DNA from: Chrysomallon squamiferum
Taxonomy: Eukaryota > Mollusca > Gastropoda > Neomphalida > Peltospiridae
Reading direction: 5' to 3'
Assembly: GCA_012295275.1 (NCBI GenBank)
Contig: CM022669.1
Location: 3,191,494 to 3,255,493, forward strand
Length of the DNA: 64,000 bases
Shown: one piece after another, positions 46,884 to 60,538 of the stretch
Layout: each line of letters opens with the position of its first letter
How positions within the stretch are numbered: position 1 is the stretch's first letter
Position numbers and translations under genes: made by a program
The notes under the pieces: model-generated
The model's database searches: none
Seen by the model: only the letters and a program-made list of their open reading frames with translations
What the model was told of the DNA's origin: nothing

Positions 46884-48349
46884 GGTGCTACTTTGGCATG
46901 TGATCTACAAGAAGCAAATTCTACTTTGGTGTGATATATCTGCTTATTTTAACCATTTTGTTTATTCTTGGTTTTTTATTATTATTTTTCACAGCATAAA
47001 TGAAACAAATTTTCCTTTTATTATATATTTATAATTTATAAGAACAAGGGTTAAAAAGTATACAAATTCGAATCATCTTATTTATGAACTGAGCAAACAT
47101 CTGCTAGAAATGCAAGTAAAAGATCTTCAGCATTCTTCCTCATCTGTAGGCAACAGAATTAATGGGAAGGTTCTTTGGTTCACTCCTCTCATTTTTTTAA
47201 ATATACAAATTTTTAAATCCAACCAGGTTTGTCAACTGCATAATGTCTTTGGTGATTGACAGCAGAATGGCCGAAATTTAGACAATTTAAGTTGGAGTAC
47301 TCTGGCCATTTGTTGGATTCAATAATTGAATTTTCTGCAAATACTCTTTGAATTATAGGTTCAAGTGTTTCACGATTTATTTTTTCTACATAAAAACAGC
47401 GGCAACCTGCACCTTTTTTCATTCTGAAGACCCAGGATCCATCAATGCATCTTCCATGGTTTCAGATGTTTTCTACTACAGCTTCACTATGAGTTGAATC
47501 ATGGTCATGGTCTCCTTGCAGCATTCTGCCTCTGTTGTAATTTCGGTGTCCTGCAAAATGAGTTGCATCAATTTGCACAGGCTCATCATTTTTCCACGAT
47601 TATTAACAATTTGTGAACAAATTTCACGACACATTTGAATCAATCACATACTGATTTGCTACCTCTACCAGTCAACTGGTGCACCTTATCATAAGAGATA
47701 TCTTGAGTAAAATATGGCTCAGAGAAAGATTGCAATGGACTTTGTTGTTTAAATGTGTAAAGTGGAAAAAAACCTTTCTGGCATGGATGGAATGATAAGT
47801 TTGGCAGCCGCAAATTTTGCAACATAAAGTTGGCAGGATTTCACCCTTTCTCCCTTTTCTTCAAGCTTCCTTCATTTCTCCACTACACCAATGACATGTT
47901 GCAGCATTTGCTTCATCATCTACAAGACCATTTCTTCGTAAGATTGTTACACTGTAGCTACCTTTCTATCATCGCTGATCTCGTTGTAAAAATCTTTAGC
48001 TAGCATCTTAAAGGTGCTTTAGAAACTGAAAACTAAATGAACAAGTAAAATTATAGAGCTGAATACTGATGAACTACCAAATCGTGTATCTATTCAGAAA
48101 TGACGTTTGTCTGATGAGATTTTCTTATATGTCATATGTATCTGTCATGCGTTAATCTTAAAGGATTTTAAGATCTTCCTGTCTAATCCATTTCCGATCC
48201 TAGCTAGGTGAAATCTGTTGTATGATTTTACCTGCCTGCTATAAACTGACACGCTGTTATATAAATTTGCTAGATATTTGTTTTGCTGAAGATCGTCCTT
48301 TAACAAAGTTTAAGTGGTAGATCACATGCCAAAGTTTGAAAGTAGCTCC
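46884..48349 (-). mobile_element. Decayed Merlin-family DNA transposon (IS1016/ISXO2-type transposase)
   Basis: The left end (GGTGCTACTTTGGCATGTGATCTAC) and the inverted right end (GGAGCTACTTTC, then CTTTGGCATGTGATCTAC) form terminal inverted repeats about 1.46 kb apart. On the minus strand, fragments of a transposase survive. ENPANFMLQ to KGFFPLYTFKQQSPLQ lies near 47640-47830, IDATHFAGHRNYNRGRM near 47510-47570, then GSWVFRMKKGAG, and RETLEPIIQRVF to NKWPEYSNL near 47213-47430. WVF...RETL..II...S..W..Y..L and VNH are hallmarks of ISXO2-like DDE transposases, to which eukaryotic Merlin elements belong. The second catalytic Asp position is Asn, and stops and frame changes interrupt the gene. 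No clean 8-9 bp target duplication was seen. Confidence 0.75.
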
Positions 48350-48671
48350 GAGATGTACACATTGCTTTTTAATTTTTTTGTTAATATAGCTTTTGTTATT
48401 ATATTTAAGTCTAAATACTGGTTATAATTAATTGCCACATACACCTGTTTATTTTCATTTCATTATTAGTTCTAAACAAATATATTTCCGGATGTACTCC
48501 AAAAATTTGCTGCGAAACTATAATTTACTGGTCCGCAGATGCTTTGATTCTGTCTGCGAGAAAAGAAAATGTTGACCTGGATAAGTGAGATGTTATTTAT
48601 TTGTGGTATGTCTGAGTAACAACCATACATAAGAGAGCATTATCTGACAGCCAGTTGCAGAACACATTACC

Positions 48672-51600
48672 ATGAGTGATTCTCGAAGGAAAAGGCATGG
48701 TCCAGGCCCCAAATCTAGGTCTGATAACGCAGAAAACGCTTGTCGAATTCCAATGAATGGTGCTAATCGTGGGAAAGGTAGCCATTCCAGTGTAAGTTGT
48801 ATCAGTCTCATGTTAAAAAATAAAGTAGATCTGAAGTTTATTTTAAATATTGTGATTTTTAGGAACAGTGTTAACGATGGTTAACGGTCTGCATGTGATG
48901 TATGGTGAAAGGTTTCACAGGTTAGATTTTATTTGGATACTTGTTCTGGCATGTTCAGGATTAATACTGTAATAACTAATAGCGTAAAATTGTTACACAA
49001 GACTGAGGATTGACTTATATTAACGTAGTCACTAAGCTACAGCGATACAGCACATTAATTTTTCAAGCCTTTAGCAACAAACTGTATAAACTAAATGTAA
49101 ACATAGTTGATAATTGATAGTTTAAGTGTAAATATAAATTAAGGAAGAATAATAATTTTTGTTTATAAATATGTAAGAAGTAGGAATATTTGATGAGAAA
49201 TATTTTTAGTTATGATAAATATGTTAATGGCATTTCATTGTTAACGATTGTTATTTTTGAAACAAAAAGATGAGAGAAAAAATAGCAGTCAAAACTTCTT
49301 ACACTGTTTCATTCATATGAGATAATCTTTTAACTGCATCATTTGGAAATTACTCATTAATAATTAGTCATTTTAGTGCCTTTTTATTTTTATATATAAT
49401 TAACCAATGGGGAACTCAGTATAATGAGAACCAACAAGATAAAAGCATAAAGTGAACTGAATCTGTTGTAACAAACTAGTTAAAACATCTGAAAATAACA
49501 AGACATTCCTCTTGTTAGAATTGTTCAATAATTACAATGAGGCAGTTACATGACAGGATTGATAACTTGTCAGGCACAAGTCACATATATTGTCATTATC
49601 ATTTTGTACTTTGAATGTTTTCTTAAAAACTTATTTTGAAAATACTATTAGATTAAAATATCAGATATATAATTAATAATTATTGTTTATAATTTTTTAC
49701 TTATATCAAAAAGTGCATTACGTTAGTTTGTTATCAACGAATTTCAAATAGTACATTTTTAAAATAGAGTTCATGTTAATTTCTTTTTAATTATAAAATA
49801 ATTCTAATTTCCTATTTCTATTTATATATTTATAATCATTATTGGGTGGGGTTTTTTATTAATATATTTATTAATCATTATTTTTTAATTAATTTGATTA
49901 GTTTAAAAGATCTTTGTGAAAAATCCCCAAAAACTTACCATCTTTGAAATATTACTTCTGTCCTGAAATTTTAATCTTTTTGTTTTGTTAATCAAATAAT
50001 ATACATTTGTTATAAACATAACTAATCTGTGATAAATCTTGTATGTCTTAATATTTTCTTTCTTTTTTCACAGACCTATTATCAAAGAATGAATAATATT
50101 GACTCAGTCAGGAAAATTGTGCAGGAAGAAGGGAGAACAGCAAGAAATCTTGTCAAATACAGCGTTCCCCTAGAAACACACCAGGAGCGGACAGGTAACC
50201 AAATTTAAATAGCACATTTTCTTTTCCTGTTTAAAAAATTATACTGTACACTAGAAGTTAAATTCATTAAATATGTAAACCCATATGATAAATCATAATG
50301 TTGCCAACATTTAAAAAAAAATATTTTTAGATATTTGAGGGTTCCTGCAAATTAAATATGCTATATTTCTTTTTCAATATATAGTCTACAGCTGTGATAA
50401 TTTAATTACCTTCTTAAATAAAATTATCATTTCACTGACCTTTAATTGTCTATTTATGTTGTACATAACTTTAATATTTTTCCTGTTTTTCCTTAATTAT
50501 TTTTATTTATTACAACTGCAAAACACAGTTAATTATTATTATTGTTGTTGTTGTTGTTATTATTTTTATACACACAAATATCTACTACAGGTCGACCTGC
50601 TACAAGACAGGCTCGTAAAAGTAGACCAAACTCATTTTCCACGGAGAGCTACGTAACTACCAACATGGTACCAAAATCTCCAAAATCAGAAGTAAAGAAA
50701 TCTGATCCTCGAGCTCGTTACTGGAAGTTTCTGTTTGATAACTTACAGAGAGCTGTTGACGCCATTTATGAAACCTGTGAAAATGATGAGAGTGAAATCG
50801 AATGTAAGGTAAGTAAGGAGTGAACTTCATTTTGTTATAAAATAATGTGAGAGAAAGGGAAAATAAAGTCAGATGTGAAATTTATAAGATGTGAAGCAAT
50901 CTTTTCTGTCTCAGACTTTATTGGGATGCAATAATGAATAAACTCAAATAAAACAAAAATTAAGTGTTGTATCAGAACAAAGTATTCAGGAAATTGTGAC
51001 AAATTTATTAATTTCAGTTTTGTTAATTATTTATATTACAGTTGTTGGAAAGTTTGGACAGTTTTGAATAAGGAGGTGCTTGTAATATGAATTATGGAAA
51101 AATAATTTGCATAATTAGAATACAATTAATGCTTGCTTTGTGAGTTTTAGCAACAGGTAAAATAAACCATCAGCTAAATTCCCAAAACTTATTGAATAAT
51201 AAAGAACTGTTACAGTATTAATACAATTTAATCAGTACAGTTTTATTTTCAGCTGACTTGAAAATCAGATAATTTTAAATAATGTTTTGATTAAAAGAAA
51301 GAGAATTTCATGGTGAATTAAATGCTTTTCTTATCAGGAGGTGATAATGATGTTGGAACAAAGTACGAAGGATTTCAAATCACTAATAGAGCGGCTTGAT
51401 TTACTGAAGGCTTACGAAGATGCTGCCAAGGATGGAGATAGGTAAAAAAATAGACTGTTATTTGGAATTCAGTTGTCTTTTTATAATGGTGATGTGCAGT
51501 TTTATTTTTTTAATATGGAATATTTCCATTTTATTTATTTTAATTTTTTTATTTGTAATTTGTATTTCAGGATATTTTTTCATAAAACATTTTATAATAC

Positions 51601-52424
51601 ATAAAAAAAATCATTAATTATTTTAATTAGAGAATTTATTTCTCTGGAAAATGGTATGGAAAGTATTGTTTTATTGTGGTAATAGTATTCTTTACACTTT
51701 ATTACAGACCTCCTGCGATAGCTTGGGAAGTTAGAAAAATGTCACCAGGAAAGAACTCTTCTCATGGTTCAGGACATGGGCGTTACTCTCCCAGGCCAGC
51801 CCAACGAGCTTTGAGTTTTAACACTGCACCACAGAACCCAAACAAGTCAGTACTTAAAACTGTATAACCTTAATGTCCTAAACTGATAAAATCATAAAAT
51901 GTTTTATTAGATGCTAAATGTATTACCAGTAGTTAAAGTATATCAGGAAATTTTATTAGATAATTTCCATAATGTGAATTTATATATTGGAAAACTGTTT
52001 TTGTATTTTTGGACCAAAATTCAATACAAATTGTAAAAATAGTTGTTTTGTATGGACAACACTTAATCTAAGATTTTGCATAATTATTAAATATATCCTT
52101 AAAGAATAATCCATTATTATTAAAATACAATATGGAAATGTGTTTTACATTATATTAATGTTGCAGAAATGTTGACTTTATTTGTGATTCAAACTTGGGG
52201 TGTAAAGATTTATTTTATTTATGTATGAATGTAGATCACCTCAAGTAGGTAGTTGGGCAGACAAGGTACGAGGTGTCCCTACACTACCAACACCTCCACA
52301 ACAACAGCATCAACAGCAGCTGGATACACTGTCTGACGAAGGTAACATTTGTTTTGTTTACTCTGTAAGATGAAAGTAATAAAAGTTATGCATGCACACA
52401 CACATATATATATATATATATCCA

Positions 52425-52489
<65 letters not shown>

Positions 52490-54492
52490 ATTTTTAATAT
52501 TATGCATCAAATATATGGTTAAACTTTATAAAGAAATATCTGAGAAAGTCAAAGCCGTAACATTCTATCATGAATTTCATGATGAAAAGATGAACAAATG
52601 TTCCACAATGGATGTAAAATATTTTATTAAATATATAATCATAATTTGTTTTAATTTGGCAGATGAAGATGGATGGGAGACTGTTCACAGAGGGGGTAAA
52701 ATGAAGTCACGGTATTCGCCTTCCCAGAAGTCTTTGGAAAATATTGCAAAATCATGTGACGGTCAGAAGAAGAATTTACAACGATCTAAGTCTGTTCCTG
52801 ACTCGACTGTTGATGATGACAGTGTGAAGTCAATACAGAACATGGCTAGCAAGTCAGTTTCTGAAAAACTTATTCATGTTGGTGACAGTCCGAGAGAAAG
52901 GACAAGCAGTAAAGATAGTGAAAAAGAAAACATTCCACAGAATAAGAGTGCTTCTAGTGACAGTGTACCTCTAAATACTTCTCAAGATGACAGTTCTGTG
53001 AAGAAAGATAAAGACAAATTAACAGTGATGTCAGACAAATGTACAGAAAAATCATTCAGTTCTGAAGAGGGCCAGGACGAAAATGCACTTGTTGAGCAGT
53101 TTGTTAATGTAAATTTAAATTTCTTTTTTCTTTTCTTTTCTTTTTGTTATTATTTTCTGTACATCTCAGAATATTATCATCTTCATGCACAGCATTGCAA
53201 AACAAAATATATTCAGTTAATTAATTGTGAAATAATAATTAATAGTCAATAAAGTTGTAATGAATTTAACATTTAAACTAACGTGAAAATTTTAAGTTTT
53301 TACAATGATAATAAATATTATTTTAAAATCTACCATGAACAGGAATAAAGCCACAATAAAGAAGTAGACTATAGCCTGTAAAATGTAAAAAAAAATTGAA
53401 TTTCATTAATAATATTATCTTTTATTTTAAATGGTACTGGATTAAGCGTTATATGGAATAGTTTAATGATGCATCATTCAGGAATTCATTATTTTGTTAG
53501 AAGTTGTAATTTTTGGAAGATGGGATTATATTTATCTATAAAACAGAACAATCTTGACATGTTAATGCTATTACATTGTCTTCCACAAATGTTAACAGTA
53601 ATATATATTTTCTTAAATCTAATTTTACAGGAACTGGCTTGTGTTCTGGATGAGGAAGAAAGTTTGTCCTATCAGCTTGAGAAAGAACAGGAGAAGGCCA
53701 TTCAGTCAGCTATCAAAGTGGAAGAGTCGTATCGTAAAGAAATGGCTAAAGAAGAAAGCCTTGAAATCAGCATAGAAGCTGATGATGAAGAATTGGTGGT
53801 ATGTCTTCCATGTTTAAAATGTAACTTTGATGTTGTGCATAAATAACCTAATAACTGTATATACTTATGTTAAATATTTTAATTGTTGTTAACATCCAAA
53901 CGTTGTTAATAATTGAAAACAAAATAAAGGTGTTTTTTCTTAAACATATCACTTTCCATCCATCTTAATCAAATGTTATTGTTAAACTTCTGATAGAAAA
54001 GGTCAGTGGTAAGAAACACTGTAAATGTACTAAATGTTTTTGATAAAAATTGATCAAATGACTAATTTAGTAACTTTCCTTTTCTTAGACTCTTAATTAT
54101 TGTCTCTGTATTTCAGAACACAACCAGCTCACTGGACACATCAGATAACCAAGTTTTTGACTGGGAAACCATGGTAACAGAATATGAAGGTGAGTAATTC
54201 AGTTTAATATTAGCTAGATAATATTAATAATTTTCATTTAATTTATTATATTACCTGATATATTGATATAAAATTAACTGATATTATTTTGTTTTACTGG
54301 ATTGATTGACTGGCAGTTTATAAAATTATTAACTGAGCTGTAAATCAGATGCATTAAAAGTTAACCAGTTCATGACTAGACCCAAAACAAACTGTAAAAT
54401 TGGTCAGAAAGCAAGGAAAATGTGACTTGTATAATTTTTCTTCAAATATTAAATTGTGTTTTTGTTTATTTGTTAACTGAAGTATGATTATT

Positions 54493-54535
<43 letters not shown>

Positions 54536-57500
54536 TTCATATTTTTTAATCTCTTTAATTTTCTTTTTTTTTTCTTTTTTTTTTTAATCTTAATATTTTT
54601 TAAATGTTTATTTTTATTTTTAATCTCTTTAAAATATTAAATTGTGTTTTTGTTTATTTTTTAACTGAAGTGTGAGTATTTTTTAATTTTAATTTTATTT
54701 ATTAATTTTTTTAATTATTTTTAATCTCTTTCATTTTCTATTTTTTCTTTTTTTTTCAGAGAAAGATAAAACAAAGAAATCTTGGGGGGAGCAGGTTGAG
54801 GAGGCTGATGCCAGAACACCAGGTCATGGTTTCCACATGCACGAGAAACTCTCTTCTCCTTCTAGAAAAAGGTGACCATGCAGTGTAACAAAGCTTTTAT
54901 ATCAATACATCATTTACTTACACTATTATTTTAGAGACATAGCTAGATAACATTTATTGATAGCTCAAGCTCACTATCTATGTCAGCATAATATTAAACT
55001 CTTATTTTTATTTTTTGTTTTTGTTTTTGAAATATAGATCACCTACTGAATCACGCAGGAGACATGAAGAAAAACAGGCAAAGGCTCAGGAATTGAGAAG
55101 AAAGTTTTTACAAGAAAAAGCCAGTCACTTAAAAGAACTTTCCAAAAAGGTGCTCTATTATTATTATTTCTTATTTTATTTATTTTTAATTATCCAGTTA
55201 TGTAATATTTACAGTCCCATTATCTGACTTGTTAACCATAATTATTATTGGATTTAATATTTTATTTTGTAACATTATTAAACAAAAAAGAAGAAAAAAG
55301 AAAAATTATTATACGTTATCAGTTTTTGTTACTTTACAAAAATGTATTGTTATCTTATTGCATATATAAGGAAGTCCAAAAATGATAGTTATATTGTTAA
55401 TGTGTTCTTGTTGACAAAAATGCTAAACTGAATTTTTGTTGAATGCTTTCAGGTTGAGGCAGTACAAATGTGGAAAGAAGAGTTGATTAGACAAAGGTGG
55501 GCAACAGTTGAAAGGAAACTGCAAAGAGCTGAAGAAAAACGACAGAATCAGCTGAAAATCAAAGCAAAGAAAGCTCATGAAGAAGAAGCAAAGGTAAATT
55601 TCTACATCTTGAAGGCTTGTATGTTTATATTTTAGCCAAATTTTATCTGATGAAATAAAATGGTTCCTATCTCTTTTATTATTTAAATTAATTTAGAATA
55701 GTCCTTAATTTTTCATATTACTTTTTTTTTTTTCATACCATTTATACACAAATGAAATTGCATTCATCCTTATGTTCCCTAGCTGATGGAATTGTATGGT
55801 TCACATTTTTTTGGTCTTTTAAATTAATTTAGAATATTTGTTGATTGTTCATGTGTATTTTTCTTACTGTTTATAGGCAAATGAAATTGCATTCATCAAC
55901 ACTCTGGAAGCACAAAACAAAAAACATGATATCTTGTCCAAACAAAAAGAATCAGAGGCAAGACTACAGGATTTAATGGTAATAATGCAATACTTTTTTC
56001 TTTTTAAATTAAACAATTCCAGTGTATAAACTGTTTTTTAATATAAATTTATTCTTAAATTTTATTAAGCATTCAACTGTTTATTCCTATATCTGCCTTA
56101 CCCCCCCCCCAAAAGAAAAAGAAATCAAAAGTATTGGAAAGTAAAACAGATATTGTCATAAAGTTACTGCTTTTTTTAATAAAATTTGTTTTCATCTTTT
56201 TAAGAAATTTATATGCATTTCATTAATTCATGAAGATCATATTGTTTTGTTAAAATGATAATCATCAAAAGCTGTCATACACTGGCAGTGAAAAATTAAC
56301 TTTTTACAAAATAATAGATTTATCACAATGAAATGTTAAGTATTTAATAGATTGTTCTGTATTTGTGATCTGTCAGGAGGAGAGACAGAAGAAAACCGAA
56401 GAGAAACAGGCGAAGGAAGCAGCAGTGGAGGAACGTCGCAAAGCTCTGGAAGCCGAACGTAAAGCGAGACTTGAAGAGATGCAGGAGAAAAGAAAACAGA
56501 GATACGCTCGAATTGAACAGCAGCAGCAGGAGAAAGAGAAAGAGAGAATGGAGATATCAAAAGCAAAAGAAAAGTAAATCAACTTCTCATACTTGATAAA
56601 GTAACAAGAAGGAATAATTGCATGAAATGTAAATGGTTAAAAAAATTCTGTAATTTTGTTTTGTTATTGTTGTTTGTTTTTGACTTTTTAACTTTGTATT
56701 TTCTCTAATTCGTATTCTGATTTTATATTTCTATTTATTTATTTTTTAAAAGCTTTAAAAATATCTTTTAATTGGTATTTACTTAATCAGCGTAGAAGCA
56801 TTTTAAGAATGTTTTAATGATGGCTTTAAATATATACTTACTCTTAAATTGTTTGTTTGTTTGTTTGTTTGTTTATTATTTTATTTATTTAGTTATTTAT
56901 TTATTTTAGAGACAGAGAAGAAAGACTGGCAGCACTGAATGCTCAAAAGCAGGCACAAATTCAAGAACTACAGAAAAAGATACAACAAAAGGTTTGTCTC
57001 TTTATTTACCTTAAAAGTCAGCTGAAGAGAAAAATATATATGTATACATATATACTATACTGCTGCTGTTACAGTGTAGTAATATTCCCAGTTATCAAGA
57101 ATTGATCTGTAGCTGAATGGATATAGTGTTAGTTTGATGTATGATGTATCCAGATAAATTCCTCTTGATGCATCCTTTCAGGTGTTTCCAGTTGTCCATG
57201 TTTTCATAGTAATATATCTAGTACTAGAACAGGTTTTTGTCCTGTGGGAAAAATGAAGAAAAAGAAATTCAGTTATAACATTTCAACCTAGTTTGTTGTT
57301 TTTTGGGGTGTTTTATTTTTTTTATAATCAACATTTTAGCATGATTGAAGAAATAGTTTTAGAGTTTTATTTCTTTTTGTCAATGCAGCAAGATCAGAGT
57401 TCTCAGAGACATGAAGAGATTCTGCAGCAGATTCGAGAGAGGGCGTTTGAAATGACAGTGTTACGCCACTCAACAGAAGATCACAACGATGCCCCTGAGC

Positions 57501-58610
57501 TTACTCCCTATGTTGTTGAAAAACTTTGTACAATCTGCAATTACTTGGTAATTACTTTTACATTTAAATTCTGTTGTGACGTAGTGCACAAACTTTCACA
57601 TTCAGAAAATGTATTAAAAAATATAGATTATCCTGATGTGATTATTCCAACAGTCAATCCACTTTTGACAAGTCCTGCCTATGGGAAAGAATATGTTGTA
57701 GAAGATCTATTGTGCTATTCTGTAAGAGTAACCCATGAATAAATTCTCTGATTCAGCAATAAATATACGTTTTGTAAAAGACCATTGTATATACATAACC
57801 AAAGCTGTGACATAATTGCTGCTGCTAATAAAATTTTATTAAACAATTGATTTTGAATGTGGTAATAAACATTTAAAAAAAAAAATTGTTTATAAATGAA
57901 AATAATTTTCAAAAAACAACATCAATAAAAACCTCTAAAAAATACAAAATATCTACTTGTTATAAAATAATTATTCATTAAACTTTTGTAAAAAATAATA
58001 ATTAAAACAGCCTTTCCATAGGATGTGCACTGAAAAATATTGCAAAACAATATTAAAGAATTGTTATGTAATTTTTTGTTTTAGATTCCTTCAGAAGTCT
58101 ACTTACTAAGTCATCTGAGAGGAAAGAAACATCAGCAGGGACTGAAAGACAACAACTTGGGGAAAACCATGTCTAATGAAGATATAGTAAGTGTTTGTTT
58201 TAAAAATGGTGTGTCGTTGTGACACCAGACTGAGAAGTTGTCTCTTCAGTTTTCCCACTGACTAAATTGAATACTCTCCTCCAAAACATGAATTTTTTTG
58301 GTCATTTTATCTTTTCCTTTTTTTTCTTCAGAATATTGATAAAAAAAATTTGGTTGTGTAGAAATTTATAGTTTGTTCATTGCTTTGAAAACACATATTG
58401 TACCCACCATTTCTGAACATTTTTTATTAACATTGATGATTACTTACAAACTTATATTCTGCCTCATAGTTTCTGAAAATAAATTTAGTTTTTTCATTAT
58501 TATTATTATAATTTTTTTATTTTTTTTATCATGAATTATTTCTCCTCCACAAACTACTTTTTATTATTGCTATTATTATTACAATTATTATTATTGCTTT
58601 ACTACAACTA

Positions 58611-58643
<33 letters not shown>

Positions 58644-58762
58644 TAATTTTTAATTTGTTTTTTACTTACTTATTTTATCTAGAATTTAGCATCAAACTAC
58701 TACTTATTATTGCAGTTGTTATTATTATTATCAGTGTTAATACAATTATTGTTATTGTTGTG

Positions 58763-58800
<38 letters not shown>

Positions 58801-60505
58801 TACTACTATACTATAGTTATTATTGTTATTATTGTTACTGTGATTAACCACAATTTAAAGTCAGTATATTGTGGTGTTTTAGGAAAAGTTTAATCTGAAA
58901 CACATTGTGAATGCTCCAGACAACAGCAATCATCCAAAGATAGTGACAGTCAAAGAACGTCAGAAAGCTCTCAAGAAACGCTGGAAAAAACTCAGACAAA
59001 GAATGACTTCCAGGTTAACAATTATTTGTTGCTGTATTTTTCTTTTTTTAATGTATCATTTAGCTCTTACCTTTTAAATGTTACTGTGTTTTCTTTAACA
59101 TTCCTTCCATGAAAATATTAAATTTGTACTCTACATATTCTGGTATCTTTTATATCTGTATTTTTAAAAGACTGATCATTTTGTAAATTTGCCAGACTAA
59201 CATAGCATGAAAAAAAGGTTAAATAAAATAGCACATAAAAAACATATCCAGGTGCATATTCACCTCCTTGTGACAGACAAGGAAACTGAATCCAGTTTGT
59301 GCTGTCATAAAGTTGTTAAAATTTGATTGTTAAGAAGTTCATTTGTCTATTTACGTGGTTATTTATTACATTTTATTTTATATTTTATATTTTATATTTT
59401 ATATTTTATTTTATTTATTTATTTATTTATTTATTTTAAGTTTTTCAACATTATCTGTTTCAGGGGTTTAGAGTATGAAGGATCTCTGGCTAACAAACAA
59501 CAAACTACAGAGTCTGATCATAAAGCCAAGTAAGAGATTTTTAATTTTTAGTTCTGTTCTTTCACTGTTGTCTTTAATTACATATTTTGCTACATAACTT
59601 TGTTAAAACTGTATTCACAGCATTGTTAAATTATTGCTTCCATTCTCTTACATTTTTCACAGAATAATTTACATCTCCACCAAATTTTATCATGTAGATA
59701 TAATTCTGAAAATCTTTGAATTACTTACAGCAGTAATGTATTGATGACTGCTCTGTAACTGTTCTGTTAGTAAATACACATATGCAGATTGCAATTTGTC
59801 AGACAATTTTAAACATACATAACCTATTGTATTCTTTTTATTTTTTTAAATATATAAATTATTATATCATGCTGAACGTTTTATTTCTTTTATAATTTTA
59901 TGGACTTAACAGATATAAAAAAATACTAATGATTTTTTTAGGCTTCAGAAAATTGTGAAAGATTTAAGCAAATATCTTCAGAGTCAGGATACTGGACCGT
60001 GGCCACAAAACAGAGTATCAGCACTTGACCGTGCTGTTGTTGAACTCTCCAGGATTTTGGAGAAAAAGGTAAAAGATTACAGTTTATTATAATTTATATT
60101 TATTTATTTGCTTTTATAAGCTTAACTGTAAAACCAGTCAGTAGAATGGCTGTCAGTTTTACTTGCAGTATTCTGTAGTATGTACTCTTTTGCTGAATTA
60201 TCCAGTCAGTCAGATAATCCTACGTTTGCTACACATTCATCCTATTTTCATATGCATCTTTATATTCTGTCTTGAACAGTTCTGACTTGAGAAAATCAGT
60301 CCTTACAAAATATTATACACTTCAGTAAAATATCAATTAATTTTCTAATATACCATAGCTGCCATTATAAATCTTTCTTTGCTAAGGAGTTTTCATTGTT
60401 ATTTAAAGAAATCATCAAACTGTGATGTTTTACTACTAATTAAATTACATTGAATTAGTTATAAAGATGCTCAGTATTATTGCATATGTGTGTGTGCATG
60501 TGATT

Positions 60506-60538
<33 letters not shown>

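Larger units (their letters stand above)
45194..48671. other. Intergenic region between the zinc-finger gene and SCAPER
   Basis: Besides the 3'-end duplicate and the Merlin-like element, this region is AT-rich with short tetranucleotide (ATTT) and TATG/ACAC tracts near 45317-45480. AATAAA-type signals lie close after the zinc-finger stop (near 45193 and 45262). The last 130 bp before 48672 are the probable SCAPER 5' UTR and promoter. Confidence 0.6.
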
